The notes: a model not told the origin generated them from the sequence alone. A DNA stretch of 64,000 bases from Micrococcus sp023147585 (GCF_044872765.1 NZ_CP085253.1:558001-622000), one strand, 5' to 3'; numbered from the stretch's first letter, positions 21,121 to 30,905 are shown. Made by a program: numbers and translations.

Positions 21121-21955
21121 GACGGCGCTGAGGTGGCTCAGCCCGGCATCCTTCATGGCGTCCCCGAGCTCCGGGCTCTGGGCCGTGCGGTCCCCCAGCA
21201 CGAGCCCGGGGATCAGCTGGGGCGCCGTGCCGATCAGGGGAGAGGCCGCGGCCCGGAACGCCGAGCGCAGCACCTCACGCCCGGAGGGTCCCGCCACGTC
21301 CGGCGGGAGTGCTGCTCCTTCCTGTGCCGGACAGGGCCCCGGGATCGGTGCCGCGCGTGCGGTGAGGAACACCGTGTCCCCCTCGCGCCGGGGAGCGGCC
21401 ACGACACAGGCCTTCCCGCCCGCCGCGACACCGCCGTCCGCCGTGCCGAGCCCGAGGGGCGGCTCCCCCTCCCCCGTGAGGCGGACCGCCTCGGGCCGCT
21501 CGAACGCTCGAGAGGGGTGGCCGAATCGCGTGGCCGTGGCCGGGGCGCCCCACCGCGGTCCGAAGGGCGACCCGGTGGCCTGGGGTGGGGCGTCCAGCAC
21601 CACCTCGACCCGCACGGCCTCTTCCGCGGTCACGGCGTCATCCCAGCCGACGCGCTCCCGCGCGGACTGGTGGAGGGCCACGTGCTGGGCCATCAGCGCT
21701 CCCGCCACGCCGGCCAGCACGACGGCGGTGGCCACGCCTCGCCGAGGGCGGTCGGTGCGTCGTGCTCCGGCGGATCGGCCGCCCACGATCAGCGCGGCGG
21801 CCCCGCACAGGGCGAGGAGCCCACACGCCCCGGACGCGAGGACGGACTCGTGCGCGGGCCGGCTCGGGAGCACGTTCCCGAGGGCCAGGCACAGCAGCAG
21901 CGCCGGAACCCATCGGACGTCCAGCGGTCCGGGGACGGCGCCGGCGCTCACGGGG

Positions 21956-22891
21956 TCACCAGCTCACGTGGTCACGCAGCCGCGCGAGGGCGGCCGGGCC
22001 GATCCCGGGCACCGCGTCCAGGTCCTGCAGCCCGCCGAACGGGCCCACCGTGTCCCGGTGCGCGATGATCTTCTCCGCCGTCGCCGGACCCACGCCCGGG
22101 AGCGTCTCGAGGGCGGCCACGTCGGCCGTGTTCAGGTCCACCGGCACCGCGCCCGCACCGTCGGGAGACTGCGCCCCCGAGCTGCCGGGCCCCGCCACCG
22201 CGGCCCCCGCTCGCCCGCTGGGAGCCGCCGACCCCGCTGGCGGCGCCCCACCCCCGGCCGCCGCGGCCAGCTCTGCGTCCGGCGTGCGAGCGGACGGGAC
22301 CAGGACCTGCTGGCCGTCCGAGAGCGTCGCAGCGAGGTTGATCCGCTCGGTGCGCGCCTGGGACGCGGCCCCGCCGGCGGCCCGGATCGCGTCCGTGACC
22401 CGGGACCCGGCCGCCAGGGTCACGACGCCGGGCCGACGGACCTCGCCCACCACGTGCACGCGCACCTCCGCCGGTGCGGAGCCTTCGCCCGCGCCCCCGG
22501 AGTCCCCGGAAGAACCGCCGGACGGTGTCCCCGAGGACGCGCCGGGGGCCTCTCCGGCAGGCCTCACGGTCGCCCCGGGGCCAGGATCCGGGACGCTCGC
22601 GCCCGGGGCCGCGCCGGCGGCATCGCCCGAGGGCGGCGCCGGGACACCCGACACGGACCCGACCGATGCGGCCGGGGCGGGCGGAGTCGGGGCGGTCAGC
22701 CAGGTCACGGCCCACCACGCGATGGCCGCCACCAGCAGCACGAGCGCGGCCGTGCCGGCGGCGCGCCACCGGACGATCGGGGGGCGCGGCGGGACGGCCT
22801 CCCAGTCCTCACCGGGGCCGCAACCGCGGGGGTCCTGACCGTGGACGGGGCCGGGCTGCTCGGAGGGGACGTCCGGGGCTCGCGTGTGCAT
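21956..22891 (-). CDS. comEA: Competence DNA receptor ComEA
   Basis: 311 residues from the ATG at 22891; the frame is open further upstream, so the start is not certain. A transmembrane segment at about residues 43-63 (AALVLLVAAIAWWAVTWL) anchors the protein, followed by a long Pro/Gly/Ala linker, an SLBB-type domain (VHVVGEVRRPGVVTLAAGSRVTDAIRAAGG) and a second linker. The C-terminus is a helix-hairpin-helix pair (VDLNTADVAALETLPGVGPATAEKII and LDAVPGIGPAALARL) that binds double-stranded DNA. It captures DNA outside the membrane and passes it to ComEC, whose gene follows but is broken here. Confidence 0.9.
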   Translation of the reverse strand: MHTRAPDVPSEQPGPVHGQDPRGCGPGEDWEAVPPRPPIVRWRAAGTAALVLLVAAIAWWAVTWLTAPTPPAPAASVGSVSGVPAPPSGDAAGAAPGASVPDPGPGATVRPAGEAPGASSGTPSGGSSGDSGGAGEGSAPAEVRVHVVGEVRRPGVVTLAAGSRVTDAIRAAGGAASQARTERINLAATLSDGQQVLVPSARTPDAELAAAAGGGAPPAGSAAPSGRAGAAVAGPGSSGAQSPDGAGAVPVDLNTADVAALETLPGVGPATAEKIIAHRDTVGPFGGLQDLDAVPGIGPAALARLRDHVSW

Positions 22892-23029
22892 GGAGCCACT
22901 GTGGCCGGGCCGGCGGGTCAGGAGAGGCGCCCGCCGCGGCCTCGGGGATGGCGAGGAGCGACCCGACGCCTGTGCAGGAGCGGACTGCCCGGTCCACACA
23001 CGCCCGGTCCGCCCCGGCTCGACTCGGCC

Positions 23030-23992
23030 TCAGTCGACCTCCACCTCGAGCGGGGTCACCACCACGCCCAGCGCGCCGAGTCCCAGGTGCGCGGCGAGGA
23101 CCGCCGGCAGCTCGACGACGGGAACGGGCGTGGCCGAGTGCGGCTGCAGGCGCGCCACCAGCTCCTCGCTCCCCGCCGGGTCGCCGAAGCCGTGCACCAC
23201 GATCCGGCTCGGCGTCCCGGCGGCACGCTCCAGGGCGAGCTCGACGATCCGGTCCATCGCGCGGGCCGCCGAGCGCGGGCGGTCCACCAGGGTGACCGCG
23301 CCGTCGTCGAGGGCCAGCACGGGGCGCACGTGGAGCAGGGTGCCCAGCAGGGAGGCCACGGCGCCGATCCGGCCGCCGCGGCGCAGCTGTTCGAGGCTCG
23401 GCACGGAGAACAGCACGGCGCCCGCCTGTGCGGTGGCCTCCGCCCGCGCGGTGATCTGCTCCACCGGCAGCCCCACGCCGGCGTCGATCGCCGCGTCCAG
23501 CACCGTGAGGCCGAGCGCGAAGCCGGCCGTGCCCGAGTCGAGGACCGTGACGGGGCGCGGGGCGTCCGCCGCGGCGAGCCGCGCCGCCTCCACGGTGCCG
23601 GAGAGCCGGCTCGAGAGGTGCAGGGAGAGCACCCGCGCGTACCCGGCCTGCGCGAGGTCGGCGTAGACGGCCCGGAACGCCCCCGGAGACGGCCGGGAGG
23701 TCTTCACAGGGGTGCCGGAGGCGAGGGCGACGGGCAGCTCGAACCGCAGGTCCTCCGTCCCCTCCGTGTGGATCTGCTCCCCCACCATCACGGGGAGGGT
23801 GACCTGGCGGATGCCCGCCGCCAGGGGGTGGGCGAGCAGGGCCGGCGGCAGGGCCGCGGCGGAGTCGGTCACGATCGCGGTCCGGTCCCGCCGGGGCGGC
23901 TTCAGCCCGTAGCGGGCCCGGCCCACCAGGTGGGGTCGGCGGGCGCGCAGGCGCTCCAGGACGTCGTCGCGCCACTGGTCCAGCGTCGCCAT
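23030..23992 (-). CDS. DegV family fatty-acid-binding protein
   Basis: 320 residues. DegV/FakB-like proteins bind a fatty acid between two domains and present it to a fatty acid kinase. Family landmarks: IVTDSAAALPPALL in the first strand-helix unit, TSRPSPGAFRAVY, LSSRLSGTVEAARLAA (ligand loop) and DSGTAGFALGL, then a C-terminal domain with LRRGGRIGAVASLLGTLL and VVVHGFGD-like segments. The N-terminus has a 40-residue basic extension before the first strand. Start at ATG 23992. It lies between leuS and comEA on the same strand. Confidence 0.85.
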   Translation of the reverse strand: MATLDQWRDDVLERLRARRPHLVGRARYGLKPPRRDRTAIVTDSAAALPPALLAHPLAAGIRQVTLPVMVGEQIHTEGTEDLRFELPVALASGTPVKTSRPSPGAFRAVYADLAQAGYARVLSLHLSSRLSGTVEAARLAAADAPRPVTVLDSGTAGFALGLTVLDAAIDAGVGLPVEQITARAEATAQAGAVLFSVPSLEQLRRGGRIGAVASLLGTLLHVRPVLALDDGAVTLVDRPRSAARAMDRIVELALERAAGTPSRIVVHGFGDPAGSEELVARLQPHSATPVPVVELPAVLAAHLGLGALGVVVTPLEVEVD

Positions 23993-24046
23993 GCTCCCCT
24001 CCTCCTCCGGGCCGACGGGGCGGCCCGGCTCAGTCCGGCTCGCCGA

Positions 24047-26551
24047 TCAGCGGATGACGAGGTTCACGAGCTTGGGCTCGCGGACGATCGCCTTGACGAT
24101 CTGGGCGTCCCCGATGAACGCCATGACCTTCTCGGACGTCCGGGCGCGCGCCTCGAGCTCCTCGGCGGTGATGTCCGCGGGCACCTCGAAGCTGTCGCGC
24201 ACCTTGCCCTTGACCTGCACGACGGCGGTGACCGCGTCCTCCACGAGGAGGGACTCGTCGACCTCGGGCCAGCCGGAGCGCACCACCGAGGGCTCGTGGC
24301 CCAGCAGCACCCACATGTCCTCGGCCGCGTAGGGCGCGACGAGCGAGAGCAGCTTGGCGACGACCTCGGCGGCCTCGCGCACCGCGGGATCCGCGGCGCC
24401 GGCCCCGTTGTCGATCACCTTGCGGGTGGCGTTCACGAGCTCCATGGTCCTGGCGATCACCACGTTGAACTTGCCGTCGTCCAGCAGCTGGGCGGCCTCG
24501 TGCACCGTCCGGTGGGTCACGCGGCGCAGGGCCGCGGAGCCGCCCTCGGCGGCGCCCGTCGCCGGGCCCGCCTCGCGGACGTCCCGGGCCAGGCGCCAGG
24601 CACGGGCGAGGAACTTGCCCGCGGCGCCGGGGGCGACGTCGGCCCAGTCCACGTCGTCCTCCGGCGGAGACGCGAAGACCATGGTGAGGCGGACGGCGTC
24701 CACGCCGAACTCGTCGAGCTGCTGTCCCAGGTCCACGCCGTTGCCGAGGGACTTGGACATCGCCTTGCCGCCGTTGAGCACCTGGCCCTGGTTGAGCAGG
24801 GCGCGGAAGGGCTCCGTGAACGGCACGAGGCCCATGCCGTGCAGCGCCTTCGTGAAGAAGCGCGCGTAGAGCAGGTGCAGGATCGCGTGCTCGACGCCGC
24901 CCACGTACTGGTCCACGGGCAGCCAGTCGCGCACCGCCTGGGGGTCGAACACCTGCGTCTCGTCCCACGGGGAGGCGTAGCGCAGGAAGTACCAGGACGA
25001 GTCCACGAAGGTGTCCATGGTGTCCGTGTCGCGCTTCGCCGGGCCGCCGCATCGCGGGCAGTGCACGTTGACCCAGTCTTCGGCGGAGGCGAGCGGGGAC
25101 TGGCCCTTGGGCGCGAGCTGCTCGCCCTTGAGGTCGGTCGGCAGGGTGACGGGCAGCTGGTCCTCGGGGACGAGGACCTCGCCGCAGTCGGCGCAGTGGA
25201 TCACGGGGATCGGGGTGCCCCAGAAGCGCTGGCGGGAGAGCAGCCAGTCGCGCAGGCGGTAGGTGGTGGTGCCGCGCCCGGTGCCCTTGGCCTCGACGAC
25301 CTCGATCGCGCGGGCGATGGCCGCCGTCTTGTCCAGGCCGTCGAGCTCGCCGGAGTTGACCAGGACGCCCTCACCGGTGGTGGCCACCCCGGACACGGCC
25401 GGGTCCTCCTCGCCCGTGTCCACGACGGCGCGCACCGGCAGGCCCATGGCGCGGGCGAAGTCGAGGTCGCGCTGGTCGTGGGCGGGCACGGCCATGATCG
25501 CTCCGGTGCCGTAGTCGGCGAGCACGTAGTCCGAGGCCCACACGGGCAGGCGCTCCCCCGTCAGCGGGTTGACCGCGTGGCGGCCGAGGAACACGCCGGT
25601 CTTGGGGCGGTCCGTCGCCTGGCGATCGATGTCGGAGACCTTCTTGAGGTCCTCGCGGTAGGCCTCGAGGTCGGCCCGGGCGTCGTCGGAGACGAGCTCG
25701 AGGGCCAGCGGGGCGTCTGCGGCCACCACCATGAAGGTGGCCCCGAACAGGGTGTCCGGGCGGGTGGTGAACACGGTGACGGAGGGGCCGTCCTCCACCT
25801 GGAAGTCCACGTGCGCGCCCTCGGAGCGGCCGATCCAGTTGCGCTGCATCGCGAGGACCCGCTCGGGCCAGTGACCGGTGAGCTGGTCCATGTCGTCCAG
25901 GAGCGCGTCCGCGAACCGCGTGATGCGGAAGTACCACTGGTTCAGCGTGCGCTTGGTGACCTCGGTGCCGCAGCGCTCGCACGTGCCGTCCACGACCTGC
26001 TCGTTGGCGAGCACGGTCTGGTCCTTCGGGCACCAGTTGACGGGCGAGTCCTTGCGATAGGCGAGGCCCTCCTTGTGGAGCTGCTGGAAGAGCCACTGCG
26101 TCCAGCGGTAGTACTGGGGGTCGGAGGTGTGCAGCTCGCGGGTCCAGTCCACGGCGATCCCATAGCGCTGGAACGAACGCTTCTGGGTCTCGATGTTGGC
26201 ATAGGTCCACGCGGCCGGGTGCGCGTCGCGCTTGATGGCCGCGTTCTCGGCCGGGAGACCGAACGAGTCCCAGCCGATGGGGTGCAGCACGTCGTAGCCG
26301 CGCTGCAGCCAGTAGCGGGCCACGACGTCGCCCATCGCGAACGCCTCCGCGTGGCCCATGTGCAGATCGCCCGAGGGGTAGGGGAACATGTCCACCACGG
26401 TGCGCCGCTCGGCGCCGTCCTCCCGCGGGGTGAACGTGCCCGCCTGCTCCCAGTACCCGGCCCAGCGCGCCTCCACCTCTCGGAACGAGTACTCCGCGTC
26501 CGCGGGGACCTCGGGAGTGGCGGGGGCGGGGGTCTCGGAGGTCTGGCTCAC
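24047..26551 (-). CDS. leuS: Leucine-tRNA ligase
   Basis: 834 residues from a GTG. Charges tRNA-Leu in the cytoplasm. The class I signatures are present: PSGDLHMGHAEAF as the HIGH motif and AMSKS near residue 600 as KMSKS. The CP1 editing domain (about 230-420) keeps the threonine-rich TTRPDTLFGAT segment, and a zinc-like CPKDQ/CERCG pair and CADCG/CPRCGG pair are seen. Length is in the usual bacterial range. Upstream, a hairpin at 26631-26661 ends the neighbouring gene; no T-box-like leader was recognised. Confidence 0.97.
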   Translation of the reverse strand: MSQTSETPAPATPEVPADAEYSFREVEARWAGYWEQAGTFTPREDGAERRTVVDMFPYPSGDLHMGHAEAFAMGDVVARYWLQRGYDVLHPIGWDSFGLPAENAAIKRDAHPAAWTYANIETQKRSFQRYGIAVDWTRELHTSDPQYYRWTQWLFQQLHKEGLAYRKDSPVNWCPKDQTVLANEQVVDGTCERCGTEVTKRTLNQWYFRITRFADALLDDMDQLTGHWPERVLAMQRNWIGRSEGAHVDFQVEDGPSVTVFTTRPDTLFGATFMVVAADAPLALELVSDDARADLEAYREDLKKVSDIDRQATDRPKTGVFLGRHAVNPLTGERLPVWASDYVLADYGTGAIMAVPAHDQRDLDFARAMGLPVRAVVDTGEEDPAVSGVATTGEGVLVNSGELDGLDKTAAIARAIEVVEAKGTGRGTTTYRLRDWLLSRQRFWGTPIPVIHCADCGEVLVPEDQLPVTLPTDLKGEQLAPKGQSPLASAEDWVNVHCPRCGGPAKRDTDTMDTFVDSSWYFLRYASPWDETQVFDPQAVRDWLPVDQYVGGVEHAILHLLYARFFTKALHGMGLVPFTEPFRALLNQGQVLNGGKAMSKSLGNGVDLGQQLDEFGVDAVRLTMVFASPPEDDVDWADVAPGAAGKFLARAWRLARDVREAGPATGAAEGGSAALRRVTHRTVHEAAQLLDDGKFNVVIARTMELVNATRKVIDNGAGAADPAVREAAEVVAKLLSLVAPYAAEDMWVLLGHEPSVVRSGWPEVDESLLVEDAVTAVVQVKGKVRDSFEVPADITAEELEARARTSEKVMAFIGDAQIVKAIVREPKLVNLVIR

Positions 26552-26630
26552 GGCGGTTCGTGTCCTAACGCGGTCGGGGTGGAGGAGCGGTGGCGGCGGG
26601 GGCGGGACGTTCGCGCGACGGCATGACGGC

Positions 26631-26661
26631 GGACCCGCCCGCGCGTGTGCGGGGCGGGTCC
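26631..26661 (-). terminator. Hairpin after the YkvI-like gene
   Basis: GGACCCGCCC at 26631-26640 pairs with GGGCGGGTCC at 26652-26661 around an 11-base loop. It begins 16 bases past the stop codon of the minus-strand membrane protein gene and lies before leuS. Confidence 0.6.
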
Positions 26662-26677
26662 ATCCTACGGCGTCGGC

Positions 26678-27967
26678 TCAGGCGCGGTGGGATCCCTCGG
26701 CCCGGCCCGGGTCGTCCTCGAGCTCCGCGTCCAGGTCCCGGGCGACCTGGCGCTCGATCGCGCCCGTCACCGCCGCGGGCTCGGCGACGGAGTGGGCGGC
26801 CGCCTCCTCGAGGGCGTCCGCGTGCGCGGTCGTGAAGCGCTTCTCCGGGTGCCGCTGCAGGCGGATGAGGGAGGACAGGCGCATGCGCAGGGTCCGCTCG
26901 GCGGAGAGCTCCCCGCGGTGGGTCAGCCACCAGGCCACCAGGACCACGGCCAGGAGCAGACCGAGGTAGCCCAGGAACGGGTAGACCACGTTCATCAGGG
27001 TGCCGAAGCCGAGGAAGCTCACCGCGAAGCCCACCAGGGTGACGGCGATGAACGCGGGGCGGTAGCGGTCGGGGCGGTCCGCCGAGATGCGCCGGCCCAG
27101 GGCGTAGAACATGCCGATGGCCGAGTTGTAGATCATGGCGTAGATGACCGCCAGCATGGCCCACCCCAGCACGGGGTGGAACGCGCCGAAGAGCTCGAGC
27201 ATGGGCACGGAGGCGTGCCCGATCCGGTCGAAGTTCAGGTAGAGCAGCACGCCCGCCATGACCATGAGGACCGTGTAGAGCAGTCCGCCGGCGAGCCCGC
27301 CCAAGAACGCCTCGCGCGGATTGGTGATGGAGCCGCCGATGACGAGGCACATGGACACGGCCATCACGAGGACGAGTCCGGTGTAGTTCAGGGCCGAGAG
27401 CCACCACGGGTTGATGGGGGTGGCGGTCTGGGCCGCCATCGCCTCGTTGGCGGTGAAGGAGCCGTCCAGGGTGAGCACCGTGGCGAGGAACGCCCCCACG
27501 ACGGCGACCACGACGAACGGCGTGAGCCCGGAGATGATGGAGGAGACCTTCTCCACGTCCAGCAGGCCGGTGACGATCACGAGCGCCGTCATGATGGCGG
27601 CACCCGCCCAGGTCGGCCACCCGAGCTGCTGGTGCATGGTCGCGCCGGCACCGGCCAGCATCACGAAGCCGATCGCGAAGAGCGTGATGGAGACGCTGAC
27701 GTCCAGGATGCGGGCGATCACCGGGTGGGTCACGCTGCGGAACACGGCCTTGTGCTCGTTGGCCAGGAAGGCGCTGCCGAGCTGAAGGATCACCGCGCCG
27801 CCCACGGCCACGAGGACGCCGGCGAGGATTGCCCCCCAGATGCCGATCTCGCCGAACCCGACGAAGTACTGGATCACCTCGGCGCCGGTGGCGAAGCCCG
27901 CCCCGACGACGAGGCCGACGAAGGCGAGTGCGATCTTGGCCGATCTGAACACGGCGGAGTTCTGCAT
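26678..27967 (-). CDS. YkvI-like multi-pass membrane transporter
   Basis: 429 residues from the ATG at 27967 with AAGGAA upstream. About ten hydrophobic segments run through residues 10-350, starting with ALAFVGLVVGAGFATGAEVIQYF, a Gly-rich first helix as in the LeuT-like fold of YkvI/Na+-symporter relatives. A 75-residue charged cytoplasmic tail follows (ERTLRMRLSSLIRLQRHPEK...). The substrate is unknown for the family. Because the upstream glpK has lost its stop codon, its middle frame is continuous with this gene. Confidence 0.75.
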   Translation of the reverse strand: MQNSAVFRSAKIALAFVGLVVGAGFATGAEVIQYFVGFGEIGIWGAILAGVLVAVGGAVILQLGSAFLANEHKAVFRSVTHPVIARILDVSVSITLFAIGFVMLAGAGATMHQQLGWPTWAGAAIMTALVIVTGLLDVEKVSSIISGLTPFVVVAVVGAFLATVLTLDGSFTANEAMAAQTATPINPWWLSALNYTGLVLVMAVSMCLVIGGSITNPREAFLGGLAGGLLYTVLMVMAGVLLYLNFDRIGHASVPMLELFGAFHPVLGWAMLAVIYAMIYNSAIGMFYALGRRISADRPDRYRPAFIAVTLVGFAVSFLGFGTLMNVVYPFLGYLGLLLAVVLVAWWLTHRGELSAERTLRMRLSSLIRLQRHPEKRFTTAHADALEEAAAHSVAEPAAVTGAIERQVARDLDAELEDDPGRAEGSHRA

Positions 27968-28100
27968 GGGGTTCCTTATCCTCGGGGGCAGGGCGCGGCA
28001 CACCGAGGTCGATTCCCCGGTGCGGCCTCCGCAAGGGTAGTGGCGGGCCCGGGGGTCCGCCCAGGAAGCACGGGCGCTGGGCGCCGCCCTGTGCACGGTC

Positions 28101-29534
28101 TCACGCCCAGCCGAGGAGGCCTCCACCGCCCGGCGCCACCGATCCAGCAGGCGCTCGCGCACGCTCGCCGCCATGGCCGGCTCCCACCGGCGGTCTTCGC
28201 GCCACAGGGAGCACAGGGCGGCCTCGTCCGGCCAGACGCCGACGGCGAGTCCGGCCGCCCACGCCGCCCCCATGACGGTGGTCTCGGCCACCGCGGGGCG
28301 CACGACCGGCAGGTCCAGGATGTCCGCCTGGAACTGGAGGAGGCCCGCGTCGGCGGTCATCCCGCCGTCCACGCGCAGCTCCCGGATGCGCGTCCCCGTG
28401 TCCGCCGTCAGGGCCTCGAGCAGGTCCCGGCTCTGGTAGGCCGTCGCCTCCACCGCGGCCCGGGCGAGGTGGCCGCGATGGGCGAATCCGGTCAGGCCGG
28501 CGATGAGCCCGCGGGCGTCGGCCCGCCAGTGCGGCGCGAAGAGGCCCGCGAAGGCGGGGACGATCACCACGCCGCCGTTGTCCGGCACCGTGGCCGCGGC
28601 CGCCTCGACCTCCTCGGACGTGGAGATGATCCCGAGGCCGTCGCGAAGCCACTGCACGAGCGCCCCGGCCACGGCCACGGACCCCTCGAGGACGTAGCGC
28701 ATCGGCTCCCCCGCCCGCTGGTAGGCGACCGTGGAGACGAGGCCGTGCGCCGACGTCGGCCGCTGCGTCCCCGTGTGCTGGAGCAGGAAGCAGCCGGTCC
28801 CGTAGGTGTTCTTCGTGTCCCCGGGGCGGAAGAGCGCCTGGCCGAAGCACGCGGCCTGCTGGTCCCCCAGCACCCCCGCCACGGGGACGCCCGCCAGCGT
28901 CTCGTGGCCGGTGACCTCGCCGAGCACGCCCACCGAGGGCACGATGCGCGGCGCCATCGCCTCCCACTCCTCGGGGTCGAGCCCGAAGAGCTCGAGCATG
29001 GGGGCGCTCCATCGCCCCGTCTCGAGGTCCATCAGCAGGGTGCGCGAGGCGTTCGTCACGTCGGTGACGTGGACCCCGCCGTGGACGCCGCCCGTGAGGT
29101 TCCACACGAGCCACGAGTCCACGGTTCCGACCCGCAGCCGCCCCGCGGCCGGTGCGGGCGCGGGCCGCGTCCTCGTGGCCGTCGGCGCGCAGGCGGGCGA
29201 CGGCGTCGGCGGTGCGCGTGTCCTGCCACACGATGGCCCGGTGCACGGGCCGGCCGGTGGCCGCGTCCCACGCCACGGTGGTCTCGCGCTGATTCGTGAT
29301 CCCCACTGCGGCGATGTCACGCGGGCCCCGGTGCGCGCGCGCCAGGGCGAGCGCGGTGAGCTCCCGGACGGCCTCCCACAGCTCCGTCGGATCGTGCTCG
29401 ACCCACCCCGCGTGCGGGAAGTGCTGGACGTGCTCGCGCTGCGCACTCGCCACCACGTGCCCGTCGGCGCCCACCACCGCCACCCGGGTCGAGGTGGTCC
29501 CCTGGTCGATCGCGACGACGGCGGTGCGGCTCAT
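28101..29534 (-). pseudogene. glpK: Glycerol kinase, broken by a deletion and a frameshift
   Basis: The enzyme phosphorylates glycerol with ATP. The 5' part from ATG 29534 is normal (AVVAIDQGTTSTRVAVV, GWVEHDP, NQRETT, IVWQDTRTADAV). After the codons for DAARARTG (near 29150) about 80 bases are missing: the usual NTGL...PYFSGTK...W segment is absent, and homology resumes in another frame as RVGTVDSWLVWNLTGG. The middle and the ATP site (DQQAACFGQ, NTYGTGCF, VDGGMTAD) read in that second frame. Near 28113 one C appears lost from a CCTCC(C)TC run, and the normal ending LGWA-stop lies back in the first frame. Functional enzyme is not expected. Confidence 0.85.
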
Positions 29535-29553
29535 GGGAGTGCCCCTAACGGGC

Positions 29554-29585
29554 GGCGCCCCCGCCTCATCGAGGCGGGGGGCGCC
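29554..29585 (-). terminator. Terminator hairpin between the phoX-like gene and glpK
   Basis: GGCGCCCCCGCCTC at 29554-29567 pairs with GAGGCGGGGGGCGCC at 29571-29585, a stem with one bulged G and a 3-base loop. It lies 15 bases after the stop of the phoX-like gene (minus strand). Confidence 0.65.
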
Positions 29586-29599
29586 GTCGCGCGGGCCGG

Positions 29600-30848
29600 T
29601 CAGCGGTGGAGCTGCTTGGCCATCGGGCCGGTGATCATGTGGGTGCAGTCGCTCTGGATGTTCGCGAACAGGGCGCGACCGCCGCCGAAGCAGGGACCGG
29701 CCCACTCGCCGCGCTCGGCGATGTCCTTGGCCAGGGCCGAGGAGCCGGCACGCTCGGTGAACGCGGCGAGGTGGTTCGGGTCCGAGCCGTCCTCGGCGAT
29801 CACGACGCCGCCCCACGGGGAGACGGTGATGTTGTCCGGGGCGTCGAAGTCACTGCCCACGGCCCAGGACTCCTTGAGGGTCATGGTCTGCTCCGCGAAG
29901 GAGTAGTCCATGATCATGCCCTGGTTGGCGACGGCCTCGGGGTGCTCGCTGTCCTTGACGGTGGAGTGGGTGAACCACAGGCCCTCGCCGGCGTCGTCGC
30001 TCCAGACGCCCTCGATCTTGCGGTGGGTGGTCGCGCCCGGGAACTGCTGGCGCAGGTCGGTGGTCTGCGCCTGGCGGTCGGCGCCGCCCTCGCCCAGCTG
30101 GGTGGCGATGCCCGGACGCAGGGTGACGCCCTGCGGTGCGGTCCAGCGGTAGAACAGGCCGCCCTTGGTGTCCTCGGTGAGGTAGGCGCTCGAGAGGTCG
30201 GCGCCGATCTCGGCGCCCTCCCACACGGCGCGGCCCCAGGCTTTGATGGGCAGCGGGATCCGCTGGGCCACCGGCTCGGGGGAACACCTCGAAGACGTAG
30301 CCGTGGTCCTTCTGCAGGGTGTGGGCCTGGCCGTCCACGGAGCTGGTGACGGTCTGCCCGGCGCGCTCGGTGGTCTCCTCACAGGCCAGCCAGGAGCCCC
30401 ACGGGGTGGTGCCGCCGGCGCAGTTGCGGATGGTGCCGGAGAGGCCGACCCGCTGCTGGGCGAGCTCGCCCGAGCGGGAGACCTCGACGACGGTGTTGCC
30501 GCCCATGCCGGTGGGGCAGCCCGCGTCGTAGACGGTGCCGGGGACCAGTGGCACCGGGACCTTGGCGTTCGCGCGGCACTCGTGGTTGCGCACGAGGCGG
30601 GTCACGCCGGCGCGGTCGAAGGCGCCCATGCCGTCCAGGTTGGAGGGAGTGACCCCGACGACGCGGCCGCCGCGGTCGGACAGCAGGGGCTCGACGCCGA
30701 TGGTGCCGATGCGGTGGGCCTTGAAGCCGCGGGGCATCGCGACCATGCCGTCCTCGGAGAGGGCGGACAGCTGGGCGCCGGCGGCGACGGGATCAGTGCA
30801 GGTCAGCGAGGTGGCGATCCCGCGTCCACGTGCCGAACCCCGCCACAC
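29600..30848 (-). pseudogene. phoX: PhoX-like (DUF839) phosphatase, frameshifted and lacking a signal peptide
   Basis: PhoX enzymes are secreted, calcium/iron-dependent alkaline phosphatases. The upstream frame holds GVTPSNLDGMGAFDR, VRNHECR, MGGNTVVEV and GTTPWGSWLACEET; after DHGYVFEVFP (near 30285) the reading moves to another frame, EPVAQRIPLPIKAWGR...AYLTED, TKGGLFYRW and APDNITVSPWGG, ending at 29600. Five C in a row stand where four would keep the frame, so a single inserted C explains the break. With one base removed the length is 416 codons. No Sec or Tat signal is found at the 5' end, where an export signal is expected; the first codons (GTG at 30848) run straight into the mature part. 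Both point to a decayed gene. Confidence 0.8.
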
Positions 30849-30892
30849 GCACCGGTGAAGACGTGCGGGCGCCCCCCTGCGGAGCGTGCTCA

Positions 30893-30898
30893 CTAGGC
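30893..30898 (+). promoter_or_regulatory. Possible -10 box of a leaderless transcript
   Basis: TAGGCT fits the actinobacterial TANNNT -10 consensus and lies 7 bases before the GTG of the hydrolase gene; no Shine-Dalgarno sequence is present. Transcription would begin at or next to the start codon. Confidence 0.4.
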
Positions 30899-30905
30899 TG
30901 GGGGC

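Larger units (their letters stand above)
20971..21951 (-). pseudogene. comEC: comEC, 5' part only, interrupted by the prophage
   Basis: ComEC is the inner-membrane channel that takes up single-stranded DNA during transformation. The GTG at 21951 starts four bases after the comEA stop. The first 280 residues match a normal N-terminus: membrane segments near residues 14-60 and 72-90, an OB-like domain, then the competence-domain signature PGLVLGD followed by DAGLSHLSAVSG. The homology stops there, at about 21115; in intact ComEC the sequence continues ANVAIV with many more membrane segments. The frame runs on as unrelated residues (EKGLKRCATYS...) to a stop at 20971 inside the methyltransferase gene. 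The missing part should lie beyond the left end of the prophage. Confidence 0.85.

Noticed and set aside
20975..26626. A 1883-codon open frame on the plus strand across comEA, degV and leuS
   Set aside because: It is the complement of well-recognised minus-strand genes; long open antisense frames are expected at this GC content.
26552..26677. T-box leader upstream of leuS
   Set aside because: The only strong structure is the hairpin at the end of the neighbouring gene; no T-box core sequence was seen.
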